A stretch of DNA of 64,000 nucleotides from Streptomyces sp. NBC_01591 (GTDB lineage: Bacteria; Actinomycetota; Actinomycetes; Streptomycetales; Streptomycetaceae): assembly GCF_035918155.1 (NCBI RefSeq), contig NZ_CP109327.1, positions 7,688,001 to 7,752,000 of the forward strand, written 5' to 3'. Every line of letters begins with the position of its first letter. The stretch's first letter is position 1. The translations under genes and the position numbers were made by a program. Shown here piece by piece: positions 43,038 through 53,145 of the stretch. The notes under the pieces were generated by a model. The model saw only the letters and a program-made list of their open reading frames with translations, ran no database searches and was not told where the DNA came from.

Positions 43038-44543
43038 TCAGCGGTGGTCGTGCAGGGAGTTCGTCGCCGCGATCTTCTTCCAGGAGGCGGGCCGCGCGGG
43101 CTGCTCGGCGGCGCGCAATGCCTGTGTCCCGGCCGCCACCGGGGCCTCGGGCCGCGCCGGCCGGAACAGCCAGTCGTCGAAGAAGGCGGCGAGCTGCTTG
43201 CCCGACACCCGCTCCGCATACGCGACGAAGTCGCTCACGCTCGCGTTCCCGTACGCGTGCTCGGCGGGCCAGCCCTTGAGCAGCGCGAAGAACGTCTCGT
43301 CGCCCAGCTCGTTGCGCAGCGCCTGGAGCGCCAGCGCGCCCCGGTCGTAGACGGCCGCGTCGAACTGGTTGTCGGGGCCCGGGTCGCCCGGCTTCACCTT
43401 CCAGAAGGCGTCGTCGGCCGGGTGCAGGGCGTAGGTGTAGTCCGCCAGCTCCTGCGCGGTGCCCTCGCCCTCCTTCTCCGACCACAGCCACTGGCTGTAG
43501 CGGGCGAAGCCCTCGTTGATCCAGATGTCCTTCCAGCCCGTGAGGGACACGCTGTCCCCGTACCACTGGTGCGCCAGCTCATGGACGACGACCGAGACAT
43601 TCGCGCCGTTGGCGAACTGCTTCGGGCTGTAGAACGGCCGGGTCTGGGTCTCCAGCGCGAATCCGCTCGTCACATTGGGGGCGTACCCGCCCAGCGCGTC
43701 GAACGGGTACGGACCGAAGACCTCCGTCAGCCACTCGGCGACCTCGGTGGTCCGCTCGATGCTGGCGCGCGCCGCACCGGCGTTGGCGCCGAGGTCCTTG
43801 CTGTACGCGTTGACGACCGGCAGTCCGTCCGCCGTGGTGTCCGTGGTGATGTCGAACTTCCCGACCGCCAGCGTCGTCAGATACGTCGCCTGCGGCTTGC
43901 CGGAGCGCCAGTTGAAACGGGTCCAGCCGAGCTTCGAACTCTGCGACTGCAGCGTGCCGTTGCTGATCGCCTGGGTGCCGTCCGGGACGGACACGGAGAT
44001 GTCGTACGTCGCCTTGTCCAGCGGGTGGTCGTTGCTGGGGAACCACCAGGCCGCCGACTCCGGCTCCTGGGCGGCTACCGCGCCGTCCGGGGTGCGGACC
44101 CAGGACGTCCAGCCGTTGATCTTCACCTCGGAGGGCTTCCCGGCGTACCGCACGACCACCGAGACGGCCTTGCCCTTCGCCAGCGGGGCGGCCGGGGTGA
44201 TCTCCAGCTCCTGCTCGCCGTTCTTCACATGGCCGGCCTTCTTGCCGTTCACCCGTACCTCGGAGACGTCCAGCCCGAAGTCCAGGTTGAATCGGGAGAG
44301 TTCCTGGGTGGTCGTGGCGAGGATCGTCGCCGTGCCCTCCAGCAGATCGGTCGAGGGCCGGTACTTCAGGCGCAGGTCGTAGTGGGACACGTCGTAGCCG
44401 CCGTTGCCGCTGGCCGGGTAGTAGGCGTCGCCGATGCCCGGGGCGCCCACGGTGCCTTCGGCGGCCGAGGCCGGGATCGCCAGCAGCAGGGAGGCCGCGA
44501 TTGCGCTCGGGACGATGAATCTGCGGTGCACGGAATGCTCCAA
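43038..44543 (-). CDS. Secreted M1-family zinc aminopeptidase
   Basis: This 501-residue exported enzyme has a signal peptide (FIVPSAIAASLLLAIPASAA) and the M1 catalytic domain. HELAH at 321-325 and Glu344 in NEGFA bind zinc; the exopeptidase region near VTSGFALETQTRP corresponds to the GAMEN loop, which here reads SGFALE. It trims N-terminal residues from peptides outside the cell. Length is shorter than the 850-residue PepN because the C-terminal helical domain is missing. It is divergent from the X-Pro peptidase gene across 198 bases, so the two may act together on extracellular peptides. Confidence 0.92.
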   Translation of the reverse strand: MEHSVHRRFIVPSAIAASLLLAIPASAAEGTVGAPGIGDAYYPASGNGGYDVSHYDLRLKYRPSTDLLEGTATILATTTQELSRFNLDFGLDVSEVRVNGKKAGHVKNGEQELEITPAAPLAKGKAVSVVVRYAGKPSEVKINGWTSWVRTPDGAVAAQEPESAAWWFPSNDHPLDKATYDISVSVPDGTQAISNGTLQSQSSKLGWTRFNWRSGKPQATYLTTLAVGKFDITTDTTADGLPVVNAYSKDLGANAGAARASIERTTEVAEWLTEVFGPYPFDALGGYAPNVTSGFALETQTRPFYSPKQFANGANVSVVVHELAHQWYGDSVSLTGWKDIWINEGFARYSQWLWSEKEGEGTAQELADYTYALHPADDAFWKVKPGDPGPDNQFDAAVYDRGALALQALRNELGDETFFALLKGWPAEHAYGNASVSDFVAYAERVSGKQLAAFFDDWLFRPARPEAPVAAGTQALRAAEQPARPASWKKIAATNSLHDHR

Positions 44544-44741
44544 GTCGTCGGGCGAGTGATCTTTCGAACCGTCATGCCGACACTATTCAGCGACTGCCGC
44601 AACAGTCGTGTCCATGGCCACAGCTGTCACACGATCGCCATTCGGCCGCCACTCCGGGCTGTCGGTGTGCGCCGTGATCATGCCATTCCGGTCGCTGATC
44701 GCCCTCTGTCGCGGGGGAGTTGACCGGGGTACCTTCCGCCC

Positions 44742-46738
44742 ATGCCGATTCGTGCGCTGGGACCCCGTTCGAGTTACCGATCGCTGGTGGTGGTGGCAGC
44801 CGTCGCCGCCCTGATGGCCGTCCTGCTCTCACCGGCAGGCGCCCGGGGCGCGAGCCTTGGGGAAGCCCGGCCACCGGAGAGCAGGCCCGTCTATTCGTAC
44901 GGGGACGCCGTCCGCGAATCGGTCTGGGTCGACACCGGACTGGACGGCGACGGGGACGGGCGGAGCGACCGCGTCGCCGCCGACATCGTCCGGCCGCGCG
45001 AGCCCGCCCGGCGGGGCCGGAAGATCCCCGTGATCATGGACGCCAGCCCGTACTACTCCTGCTGCGGACGCGGCAACGAGAGCCAGCTCAAGACGTACGA
45101 CGCCGACGGCCGGCCCGTACGGTTCCCGCTCCACTACGACAACTACTTCGTGCCGCGCGGCTACGCCTTCGTCGCCGTCGATCTGGCCGGAACCAGCCGC
45201 TCCGACGGCTGCGTCGACGTCGGGGGCCGCTCGGACGTGCAGTCGGCCAAGGCCGTCATCGACTGGCTCAACGGACGTGCCCGCGGCTACACCACCCGCA
45301 CCGGCTCCGCCCGTGCCTCGGCCGGCTGGTCCGACGGCCGCACCGGGATGATCGGCAAGAGTTACGACGGCACCGTCGCCAACGGAGTCGCGGCGACCGG
45401 TGTCGAAGGGCTGCGGACCATCGTGCCGATCGGTGCCATCTCCTCCTGGTACGACTACTACTTCGCCCAGGGCGCACCGCTCTACGGCAGCGGGCCCGAC
45501 TGGCTCTCCGGCTACGTGGAGAGCCCCGAGGCGCGAGGCCGCTGCGCCGCCGTCCAGCAGCGGCTCGTCGACGGCGCGCCGCGCACCGGTGACTGGACGG
45601 GGCTGTGGACCGGGCGCGACTACGTGAAGGACGCCCGCAAGGTGCGCGCCAGCGTCTTCGCCGTCCACGGCATGCAGGACCTCAACGTCCGCACCAAGCA
45701 CCTCGGCCAGTGGTGGGACGCGCTCGCGGACCGGGGCGTGGAGCGCAAGATCTGGCTCTCCCAGACCGGACACGTCGACCCGTTCGACTTCCGGCGCGCC
45801 GAATGGGTCGACACGCTGCACCGCTGGTTCGACCACTACCTCCTCGGCTACGACAACGGCATCGACCGCGAACCGATGGCCGACATCGAACGCCACCCCG
45901 ACCAGTGGTCGACCGACCGGGTCTGGCCGCCCCGCACCACCCACGCCACCACCGTGCGCCCGGGCACCGGGAACGCGCCGGGCGTCGGCACCCTGGCCCT
46001 GAAACCCGCCCGCCCCGGCGCCACCGAGACGTTCACCGACGATCCGGCACAGGGCGAGACGGAGTGGGCCGCCGACCTGGACCGGACCACGAGCGCCAAG
46101 CCGGGTTCCGCACCGCGCCGCTCACCGCCGATCTCAGGCTCTCCGGCTCCTCCACGGTGACCGTCACCGCCACCCCGACCACGACGACCGCCCACCTCTC
46201 CGCGGTCCTCGTGGACCTCGGCCCCGACACCATCCGCGACTACGGCTCGTCCGGCGAGGGCATCACGACCCTCACCGACCGCAGCTGCTGGGGCGCGAGC
46301 ACCGCGGGGGACAGCTCCTGCTTCAAGGAGACCAGCGCGAGGGCCACCACCGTCGACCGGACCGTGGTCAGCCGCGGCTGGGCCGACGTCGGTACGTACG
46401 CCGACGCACGGAAGGGCCGCCCCCTCACTCCCGGCAGGGCCATCACCCTCACCATCAACCTGGCGGCCACCGACCATGTCGTCCCGGCCGGACACCGCCT
46501 CGCCCTGATCGTCGCCGGTACCGACCGGGACCTCATCGACCCGCCGGACTCCACGCCCACCCTCACCCTCGACCTGGCCCGCACCTCCGCGAAGCTGCCG
46601 TTCGTCGGCGGCGCCGGCGCCTTCGTGCGCGCCACCACGGGCTCCGCAGCCGCGCCGGACACCTCCCGGACCGCTGGCGTCCAGGGCGTCACGTCGCCGC
46701 GTCCCGCCGCCCGTGTCCCGGGCGGCGGCCACCCGTAA
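44742..46738 (+). pseudogene. Secreted X-Pro dipeptidyl-peptidase (S15/CocE), frameshifted
   Basis: The frame encodes a signal peptide (VVVAAVAALMAVLLSPAGARG) and an S15 alpha/beta-hydrolase core: Ser207 in GKSYDGT, Asp313 in HGMQDLN and His344 in QTGHVDPF. At about 46103-46105 the frame shifts: before it reads TTSAKPG, after it (plus one) GFRTAPLTADLRLSG, the C-terminal beta-sandwich, ending at 46738. A single missing G in GGG would restore a protein of about 665 residues. Without it, translation stops at 46160. Sequencing error and a true mutation are both possible. The enzyme would remove X-Pro dipeptides from extracellular peptides. Confidence 0.85.
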
Positions 46739-46754
46739 CGGCTCGCCCGACCAT

Positions 46755-46781
46755 GAAGGGGCCTTCCCGAGAGGGCCCTTC
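46755..46781. terminator. Terminator after the X-Pro peptidase gene
   Basis: GAAGGGGCC and GGGCCCTTC flank a nine-base loop. The stem matches at eight of nine positions, 17 bases after the stop. Confidence 0.65.
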
Positions 46782-46869
46782 GCACCGCTTGTTGGTCCTC
46801 GGAGGTGAGCGCTGCGTGTGGTACTGCCTACGGAGAGCAAAATAATTGCTTCCGTGAAAGGTGCCATTC

Positions 46870-48639
46870 GTGTCGCAGGACGAACAGAGAACGGGTGGCC
46901 GGGGGGAACTGCCGGTGACGGCGGACCTCCCCGGCGACCCGGCCCGGAACCGGCACCCCACGACGGACCGGGTGGTGTTCGGCGTCACCGCCGTGCTCAC
47001 CCTCGCCTTCGTGGTCTGGGGAGCCATCGCCACCGACTCGCTGCAGGACGTCTCCAGCTCCATGCTCAACGGGCTGATCCACAACGGCGGTTGGGCCTTC
47101 ATGCTCGCCGCGTCCGGCTTCGTGGTCTTCGCCCTCTGGCTCGCAGTCAGCCGCTACGGCAAGATCTCCCTCGGCCAGGAGGGGGAGGAGCCAGAATTCC
47201 GGACCGTGTCCTGGGTCGCCATGATGTTCAGCGCCGGTATGGGCATCGGCCTGATGTTCTACGGGGTCAGCGAGCCGCTCGCCCACTTCACCAACCCGCC
47301 GCCCGGCACCCATCCCGCCGACACCGCCGAAGCGATGCAGACGGCGATGGCCACCACCCTGTTCCACTGGACGCTCCACCCCTGGGCGATCTACGCCGTG
47401 GTCGGTCTGGCCATCGCGTACAGCACCTTCCGGCGCCGCCGGAGGCAGACGATCAGCGCCGTCTTCGAGCCGCTCATCGGGGCCCGGCACGCCCATGGCG
47501 GTCTCGGCCGGCTGATCGACATCCTCGCCATCTTCGCGACACTCTTCGGCTCCGCCGCGTCACTGGGCCTCGGCGCCCTCCAGATCGGCAGCGGCTTCCA
47601 CGAGCTGCACTGGAAGGAGAAGACCGGCACCGGCCTCCTGGTCCTGATCATCGCCGTGCTGACCGTGGCCTTCGTCGCCTCGGCGATCTCCGGTGTCGAG
47701 AAGGGCATCCAGTGGCTCTCCAACACCAACATGGTGCTCGCCCTGATCCTCTCCGTCTTCGTCTTCATCGCGGGCCCCACCATCATCGTGCTCGACCTGC
47801 TGCCCACGTCGATCGCCGCCTACTTCGGCAACCTGGCCCAGCTCGCCGGACGTACCGAAGCCACCGGCAAGGGCGACGTCGCCGAGTGGCTCGGCAACTG
47901 GACCGTCTTCTACTGGGCCTGGTGGATCTCCTGGACGCCCTTCGTCGGCATGTTCATCGCCCGGATCAGCCGCGGCCGGACGATCCGCCAGTTCATCGGC
48001 GGAGTCATCCTGGTCCCCAGCGCCGTCAGCCTGGTCTGGTTCTCGGTCTTCGGCGGCACGGCGATCAATCTGCAGGAGGCCGGAAAGCTCGGCAACGCCG
48101 TCACCCAGGAGGCGCAGCTCTTCGGAGTGCTCCAGCAGTTCCCGATCGCCACGGTGATGAGCCTGGTGGTGATGATCCTGGTCGGTATCTTTTTCGTCTC
48201 GGGTGCCGACGCCGCCTCCATCGTGATGGGCACGCTCTCCCAGAAGGGCATCCTCGAACCCGCCAAGTGGGTCGTCATCTTCTGGGGCGTGGTCACCGGA
48301 GCCGTGGCCGCGATCATGCTGCTCATCGGCAACGGCAAGGGCGACGCGCTCGCCGGACTCCAGAACCTGACGATCCTGGTCGCCGCGCCGTTCACCGTCG
48401 TCATGGTCGGCATGTGCGTGGCGCTGATTCGGGACCTGCGCCAGGACCCGCTGATCGTCCGGCGCGAATTCGGCGTGGAAGCGGTCGAGTCCGCGGTCAT
48501 CGAAGGGCACGCGAAGTACGCGGGCGACTTCGAGATCCGGATCGGTCCCGGCGGCAGCCAGATCACCACCGGACTCCACGAGGGTCATGAACCGGAACCG
48601 GAATCCTCAGGCCCGGCCGGACCGCCGGGCGACGACTGA
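46870..48639 (+). CDS. BCCT-family betaine/choline/carnitine transporter
   Basis: This 589-residue integral membrane protein has about twelve helices and the BCCT hallmarks: MFSAGMGIGLMFYGVSEPL (substrate-site glycine loop) and WAWWISWTPFVGMFIARIS (aromatic box). It imports compatible solutes such as glycine betaine with Na+ or H+ in osmotic stress. I chose the GTG at 46870 because GAAAGG is eight bases upstream. The hydrophilic C-terminal tail of about 70 residues may carry osmosensing, as in BetP. Confidence 0.93.
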   Translation: MSQDEQRTGGRGELPVTADLPGDPARNRHPTTDRVVFGVTAVLTLAFVVWGAIATDSLQDVSSSMLNGLIHNGGWAFMLAASGFVVFALWLAVSRYGKISLGQEGEEPEFRTVSWVAMMFSAGMGIGLMFYGVSEPLAHFTNPPPGTHPADTAEAMQTAMATTLFHWTLHPWAIYAVVGLAIAYSTFRRRRRQTISAVFEPLIGARHAHGGLGRLIDILAIFATLFGSAASLGLGALQIGSGFHELHWKEKTGTGLLVLIIAVLTVAFVASAISGVEKGIQWLSNTNMVLALILSVFVFIAGPTIIVLDLLPTSIAAYFGNLAQLAGRTEATGKGDVAEWLGNWTVFYWAWWISWTPFVGMFIARISRGRTIRQFIGGVILVPSAVSLVWFSVFGGTAINLQEAGKLGNAVTQEAQLFGVLQQFPIATVMSLVVMILVGIFFVSGADAASIVMGTLSQKGILEPAKWVVIFWGVVTGAVAAIMLLIGNGKGDALAGLQNLTILVAAPFTVVMVGMCVALIRDLRQDPLIVRREFGVEAVESAVIEGHAKYAGDFEIRIGPGGSQITTGLHEGHEPEPESSGPAGPPGDD

Positions 48640-48699
48640 GGAGGCCCACCGCCCGGCCGGTGCGATGACCGGCCGGGCCGCTCCGCCCCCGGCGCCGAC

Positions 48700-48705
48700 T
48701 AGGAT
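48700..48705 (+). promoter_or_regulatory. -10 box of a probable leaderless promoter
   Basis: TAGGAT ends ten bases before the ATG at 48716. The 76-base gap to the BCCT stop shows no strong ribosome site. Confidence 0.45.
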
Positions 48706-48715
48706 CGACACCCTG

Positions 48716-50353
48716 ATGACTGCCACTCTCGTCGCCAAGGACCTCGCCGCCGGACACGGCGACCGCACGCTCTTCGCCGGACTCGACCTCGTCGTCGCGC
48801 CCGGTGACGTGATCGGTCTCGTCGGAGTCAACGGCGCCGGAAAATCATCCCTGCTTCGGCTCCTCGCCGGGCTCGACCGTCCGGAGGAGGGCGAGCTGCG
48901 GCTATCCCCGCCCACCGCCACCGTCGGCCACCTCCCACAGGAGCCGGAACGGCGCGCGGGAGAGACGGTGCGGGAGTTCCTGGCCCGCCGCACCGGCGTC
49001 GCCGGGGCCCAGGCCGCGATGGACACCGCGACCCAGGGCCTCGTCGACGGGGCGCCGGGCGCGGACGACGCGTACTCCGAGACACTGGAACGCTGGCTGG
49101 CCCTCGGCGGGGCCGATCTGGACGAGCGTGCCGACGAGGTCGCCGCCGACCTCGGGCTGACCGTCGGCCTCGACCTGCCGATGACCGCGCTCTCCGGCGG
49201 TCAGGCCGCCCGCGCGGGCCTGGCCTCCCTCCTGCTGTCCCGCTACGACATCTTCCTGCTGGACGAGCCCACCAACGACCTCGACCTGGACGGCCTGGAG
49301 CGGCTGGAACGCTATGTCTCGGGGCTCCGCGCGGGCACGGTGGTCATCAGCCACGACCGCGAATTCCTGATGCGTACGGTCACCAAGGTCCTGGAACTGG
49401 ATCTGGCCCAGCAGCAGATCAACCTGTACGGCGGTGGATACGCGGCCTATCTGGAGGAGCGCGAGCGCGCCCGCAGGCATGCCCGCGAGGAGTTCGAGGA
49501 GTACGCCGACAAGCGTGCGGCCCTCGAAGGGCGCGCTCAGATGCAGCGCTCCTGGATGGACAAGGGCGTCAAGAACGCCCGCCGCAAGGCCACGGACTCC
49601 GACAAGCTCGGCCGCAAGTTCCGCAGCGAGTCGAGCGAGAAGCAGGCCGCGAAGGCCCGGCAGACCCAGCGCATGATCGAACGGCTCGATGTCGTCGACG
49701 AACCGCGCAAGGAATGGGAACTGCGGATGGAGATCGCCGCCGCACCCCGCTCCGGCTCGGTCGTGGCCACCCTGCGCGAAGCGCAGGCCGTACGCGGGGA
49801 CTTCGCCTTCGGCCCGGCATCGCTGCAGATCGACTGGGCGGACCGGGTCGCCATCACCGGCGCCAACGGAGCGGGCAAGTCCACCCTCCTCGCCGCACTG
49901 CTCGGCCGTCTCCCGCTGGACTCCGGACACGCGACGCTCGGCTCGGGCGTGGTGGTCGGCGAGGTCGACCAGGCACGCAAACTCTTCCACGGTTCGGAGT
50001 CGCTCCTGGAGGCGTTCTGTGCGGCCGTACCCGACACCGAACCGGCCGAAGTGCGCACGCTGCTCGCCAAGTTCGGTCTGCGCGCCGACCATGTGATGCG
50101 CCCTGCCACGACGCTCTCCCCGGGTGAGCGCACCCGCGCGGCGCTCGCCCTGCTCCAGGGCAGGGGCGTCAACCTCCTGGTGCTCGACGAGCCCACGAAC
50201 CACCTTGATCTGCCCGCGATCGAGCAGCTGGAATCGGCGCTGGAGTCGTACACGGGAACGCTGCTGCTGGTCACGCACGACCGGCGCATGCTGGAAGCGG
50301 TACGGACGACACGGCGGGTCGAGGTGGCGGCGGGAAGGGTGACGGAGGCCTGA
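48716..50353 (+). CDS. ABC-F family ATP-binding protein
   Basis: This 545-residue soluble protein has two ATPase domains and no membrane segment. Walker A motifs are GVNGAGKSS (37-45) and GANGAGKST (382-390); signatures are TALSGGQAARAGLA and TTLSPGERTRAAL. ABC-F proteins act on the ribosome in translation quality control or antibiotic protection. The interdomain linker has a long charged coiled coil (ARRHAREEFEEYADKRAALE). Subfamily is not determined. Confidence 0.93.
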   Translation: MTATLVAKDLAAGHGDRTLFAGLDLVVAPGDVIGLVGVNGAGKSSLLRLLAGLDRPEEGELRLSPPTATVGHLPQEPERRAGETVREFLARRTGVAGAQAAMDTATQGLVDGAPGADDAYSETLERWLALGGADLDERADEVAADLGLTVGLDLPMTALSGGQAARAGLASLLLSRYDIFLLDEPTNDLDLDGLERLERYVSGLRAGTVVISHDREFLMRTVTKVLELDLAQQQINLYGGGYAAYLEERERARRHAREEFEEYADKRAALEGRAQMQRSWMDKGVKNARRKATDSDKLGRKFRSESSEKQAAKARQTQRMIERLDVVDEPRKEWELRMEIAAAPRSGSVVATLREAQAVRGDFAFGPASLQIDWADRVAITGANGAGKSTLLAALLGRLPLDSGHATLGSGVVVGEVDQARKLFHGSESLLEAFCAAVPDTEPAEVRTLLAKFGLRADHVMRPATTLSPGERTRAALALLQGRGVNLLVLDEPTNHLDLPAIEQLESALESYTGTLLLVTHDRRMLEAVRTTRRVEVAAGRVTEA

Positions 50354-50358
50354 GCCCC

Positions 50359-50387
50359 GCACCGGGTCGGCGGCGGCGGCCCGGTGC
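50359..50387. terminator. Hairpin after the ABC-F gene
   Basis: GCACCGGG (50359-50366) pairs with CCCGGTGC (50380-50387), just after the stop, between convergent genes. Confidence 0.55.
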
Positions 50388-50525
50388 CCGGAGGCCCGGA
50401 CGATCCACCTCTGCCCTGCCCGGCATGCCAAAGAGATCGCGCCTCCCGATCCCGCACCCCCCAAAACCGGGCCATTTCCGACCAATCGCTCACGTGGTCC
50501 GGGGTGTACTCACCGGACCTGTGAG

Positions 50526-50568
50526 GGGGAGGGCGGGAAGGAGGTCACCCGCAGGTGCACCCCTCCCC
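50526..50568. terminator. Hairpin after the Tex gene
   Basis: GGGGAGGG (50526-50533) pairs with CCCTCCCC (50561-50568), 13 bases downstream of the Tex stop on the minus strand. Confidence 0.5.
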
Positions 50569-50580
50569 GCCCCGGTACCG

Positions 50581-52995
50581 CTATCGCTTCCTGCCGCCCT
50601 GATTCGGGTCGGTCAGCCCGGCCCGCCGCAGGGCGTCCGCCATCGCGCTGTTCACCGGCGCCGGCGCCTGACGGGCGGAGCCGCCACCGCCGCCACCGCG
50701 CCGGTCACGGTCCTGGCCGCCCTGCCCCTGACGCTGCCGAGGTGGCCGGCCGCCCTGGCCGCCGCGCTCACCCCGTTCACCCCGCTCGCGCCGCTGGCCG
50801 CCCTGCGAGCCCGTACCGGCCGCCGCCTCGTCGTCCAGCCGCAGCGTCAGCGAGATCCGCTTCCGCGGCACGTCGACATCCATGACCTTGACCTTCACGA
50901 TGTCGCCCGGCTTCACGACGTCCCTCGGGTCCTTCACGAACGTCCGCGACATCGCCGACACATGCACCAGGCCGTCCTGGTGCACACCGATGTCCACGAA
51001 CGCGCCGAACGCCGCGACATTGGTGACGACACCCTCCAGCACCATTCCGGACGCCAGATCACCGATCTTCTCGACGCCCTCCTTGAAGGTGGCCGTCTTG
51101 AACGCGGGCCGCGGGTCGCGCCCCGGCTTCTCCAGCTCCTTCAGGATGTCGGTGACCGTCGGCAGACCGAACTTCTCGTCCACGAAGTCGTCGGCCCGCA
51201 GCGACCGCAGCGCACCCGTGTTGCCGATCAGCGAGGCGACATCGCTGCCGGTCCGCTTCACCATCGCCCGCACCACCGGATACGCCTCCGGGTGCACGCT
51301 CGACGCGTCCAGCGGATCGTCGCCCCGGATGCGCAGGAAGCCCGCACACTGCTCGTACGCCTTCGGACCCAGTCGCGCCACGTCCTTCAGCGCCCGGCGC
51401 GAGCGGAAGGGGCCGTTCGCGTCGCGGTGCGCGACGATGTTCTCGGCGAGCCCCGAGCCGATGCCCGACACCCGCGAAAGCAGCGGCGCGGAAGCGGTGT
51501 TGACGTCGACACCGACACCGTTCACGCAGTCCTCGACGACCGCGTCCAGCGAACGCGACAGCTTCACCTCGGACAGGTCGTGCTGGTACTGGCCGACACC
51601 GATCGACTTCGGATCGATCTTCACCAGCTCGGCGAGGGGGTCCTGCAGCCGCCGCGCGATGGAGACGGCGCCGCGCAACGACACGTCCATGTCGGGGAGT
51701 TCCTGCGAGGCGAAGGCCGACGCCGAATACACGGACGCGCCGGCCTCGGACACCATCACCTTGGTGAGCTTCAACTCCGGGTGCTTGTCGATGAGTTCAC
51801 CGGCGAGCTTGTCGGTCTCCCGGGACGCCGTGCCGTTGCCGATCGCGACCAGGTCGACGTCGTGGGCCTTGGCCAGCCGCTCCAGCGTGGCCAGCGACTG
51901 GTCCCACCTGTTCGCCGGGACGTGCGGGTGGATGACATCCGTCGCGACTACCTTGCCGGTCGCGTCGACGACGGCGACCTTCACGCCCGTACGGAAGCCG
52001 GGGTCGAGCCCGAGCGTGGCCCGCGTCCCGGCAGGTGCGGCGAGCAGCAGATCGCGCAGGTTCGACGCGAAGACGCGTACCGCCTCGTCCTCCGCCGCGG
52101 TGCGCAGCCGCAGCCGCAGATCGATGCCCAGGTGCACCAGGATCCGGGTCCGCCAGGCCCAGCGCACGGTGTCGCCGAGCCACTTGTCGCCGGGGCGGCC
52201 GCGGTCGGCCACGCCGAAGCGCCGGGCGACCATGTTCTCGTACGTCGAGGGGCCGGGCGTCTCGGAGGGCTCCTCCGGCTCCATGACCAGGTCGAGGACC
52301 TCCTCCTTCTCGCCCCGGAGCATCGCGAGCACCCTGTGGGAGGGCAGTGCGGTGAACGGCTCGGCGAAGTCGAAGTAGTCGGCGAACTTCGCGCCCGCCT
52401 CCTCCTTGCCGTCCCGCACCTTGGCGGCCAGCCGCCCACGCGACCACATGCGCTCGCGCAGCTCACCGATCAGATCGGCGTCCTCGGAGAACCGCTCGGT
52501 GAGGATGGCACGGGCCCCCTCCAGCGCCGCCGCACCGTCCGCGACGCCCTTGTCGGCGTCGACGAAGGCGGCGGCAGCGGCGAGCGGCTCCACCGACGGG
52601 TCACCGAGCAGGCCGTCGGCGAGCGGTTCCAGCCCCGCCTCCCGGGCGATCTGCGCCTTCGTGCGCCGCTTCGGCTTGAACGGCAGATAGATGTCCTCAA
52701 GACGCGCCTTGGTGTCGGCGGCCCGGATTTGCGCCTCCAGCGCCTCGTCCAGCTTGCCCTGCTCGCGCACCGAGTCGAGGATCGCCGCCCGACGGTCCTC
52801 CAGCTCCCGCAGATACCGCAGCCGTTCCTCGAGCGTGCGCAGCTGCGCATCGTCGAGCATCTCGGTCGCTTCCTTGCGGTAGCGCGCGATGAACGGCACG
52901 GTCGACCCGCCGTCGAGCAGCTCGACGGCCGCCTTCACCTGCCGTTCGCGTACGCCGAGCTCCTCGGCGATCCTGCCTTCGATGGACGTCGTCAC
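50581..52995 (-). CDS. tex: Tex-family RNA-binding transcription accessory protein
   Basis: This 804-residue protein has all Tex parts in order: N-terminal helical domain (VPFIARYRKEATEMLDD), a YqgF-like core (LGLDPGFRTGVKVAVVD), helix-hairpin-helix repeats and an S1 RNA-binding domain at about 650-720 (LEGVVTNVAAFGAFVDIG). The last 84 residues are rich in Arg, Gly and Gln, a low-complexity tail that probably adds RNA binding. Tex is thought to influence transcription and RNA turnover. The start is the GTG at 52995, without a strong ribosome site. Confidence 0.95.
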   Translation of the reverse strand: MTTSIEGRIAEELGVRERQVKAAVELLDGGSTVPFIARYRKEATEMLDDAQLRTLEERLRYLRELEDRRAAILDSVREQGKLDEALEAQIRAADTKARLEDIYLPFKPKRRTKAQIAREAGLEPLADGLLGDPSVEPLAAAAAFVDADKGVADGAAALEGARAILTERFSEDADLIGELRERMWSRGRLAAKVRDGKEEAGAKFADYFDFAEPFTALPSHRVLAMLRGEKEEVLDLVMEPEEPSETPGPSTYENMVARRFGVADRGRPGDKWLGDTVRWAWRTRILVHLGIDLRLRLRTAAEDEAVRVFASNLRDLLLAAPAGTRATLGLDPGFRTGVKVAVVDATGKVVATDVIHPHVPANRWDQSLATLERLAKAHDVDLVAIGNGTASRETDKLAGELIDKHPELKLTKVMVSEAGASVYSASAFASQELPDMDVSLRGAVSIARRLQDPLAELVKIDPKSIGVGQYQHDLSEVKLSRSLDAVVEDCVNGVGVDVNTASAPLLSRVSGIGSGLAENIVAHRDANGPFRSRRALKDVARLGPKAYEQCAGFLRIRGDDPLDASSVHPEAYPVVRAMVKRTGSDVASLIGNTGALRSLRADDFVDEKFGLPTVTDILKELEKPGRDPRPAFKTATFKEGVEKIGDLASGMVLEGVVTNVAAFGAFVDIGVHQDGLVHVSAMSRTFVKDPRDVVKPGDIVKVKVMDVDVPRKRISLTLRLDDEAAAGTGSQGGQRRERGERGERGGQGGRPPRQRQGQGGQDRDRRGGGGGGSARQAPAPVNSAMADALRRAGLTDPNQGGRKR

Positions 52996-53074
52996 GGTTC
53001 TACCGACTCGCCTTCTCGTACTGGCTCTACTGGCTGTGCTTGCCGGGGCAGGGCCCCTACGCCTGCATTGTGCC

Positions 53075-53106
53075 GGGTGGCCGGGCGCCGTGTCGCCCGG
53101 CCACCC
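53075..53106. terminator. Perfect terminator hairpin between the SCO6745-family gene and Tex
   Basis: GGGTGGCCGGGCG (53075-53087) pairs over 13 bases with CGCCCGGCCACCC (53094-53106); the loop is CCGTGT. It lies just downstream of the minus-strand gene ending at 53146. Confidence 0.85.
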
Positions 53107-53145
53107 CCGTTGTCGGCCGGACGGCGGCTCAGAGCCTGTCGGCTC

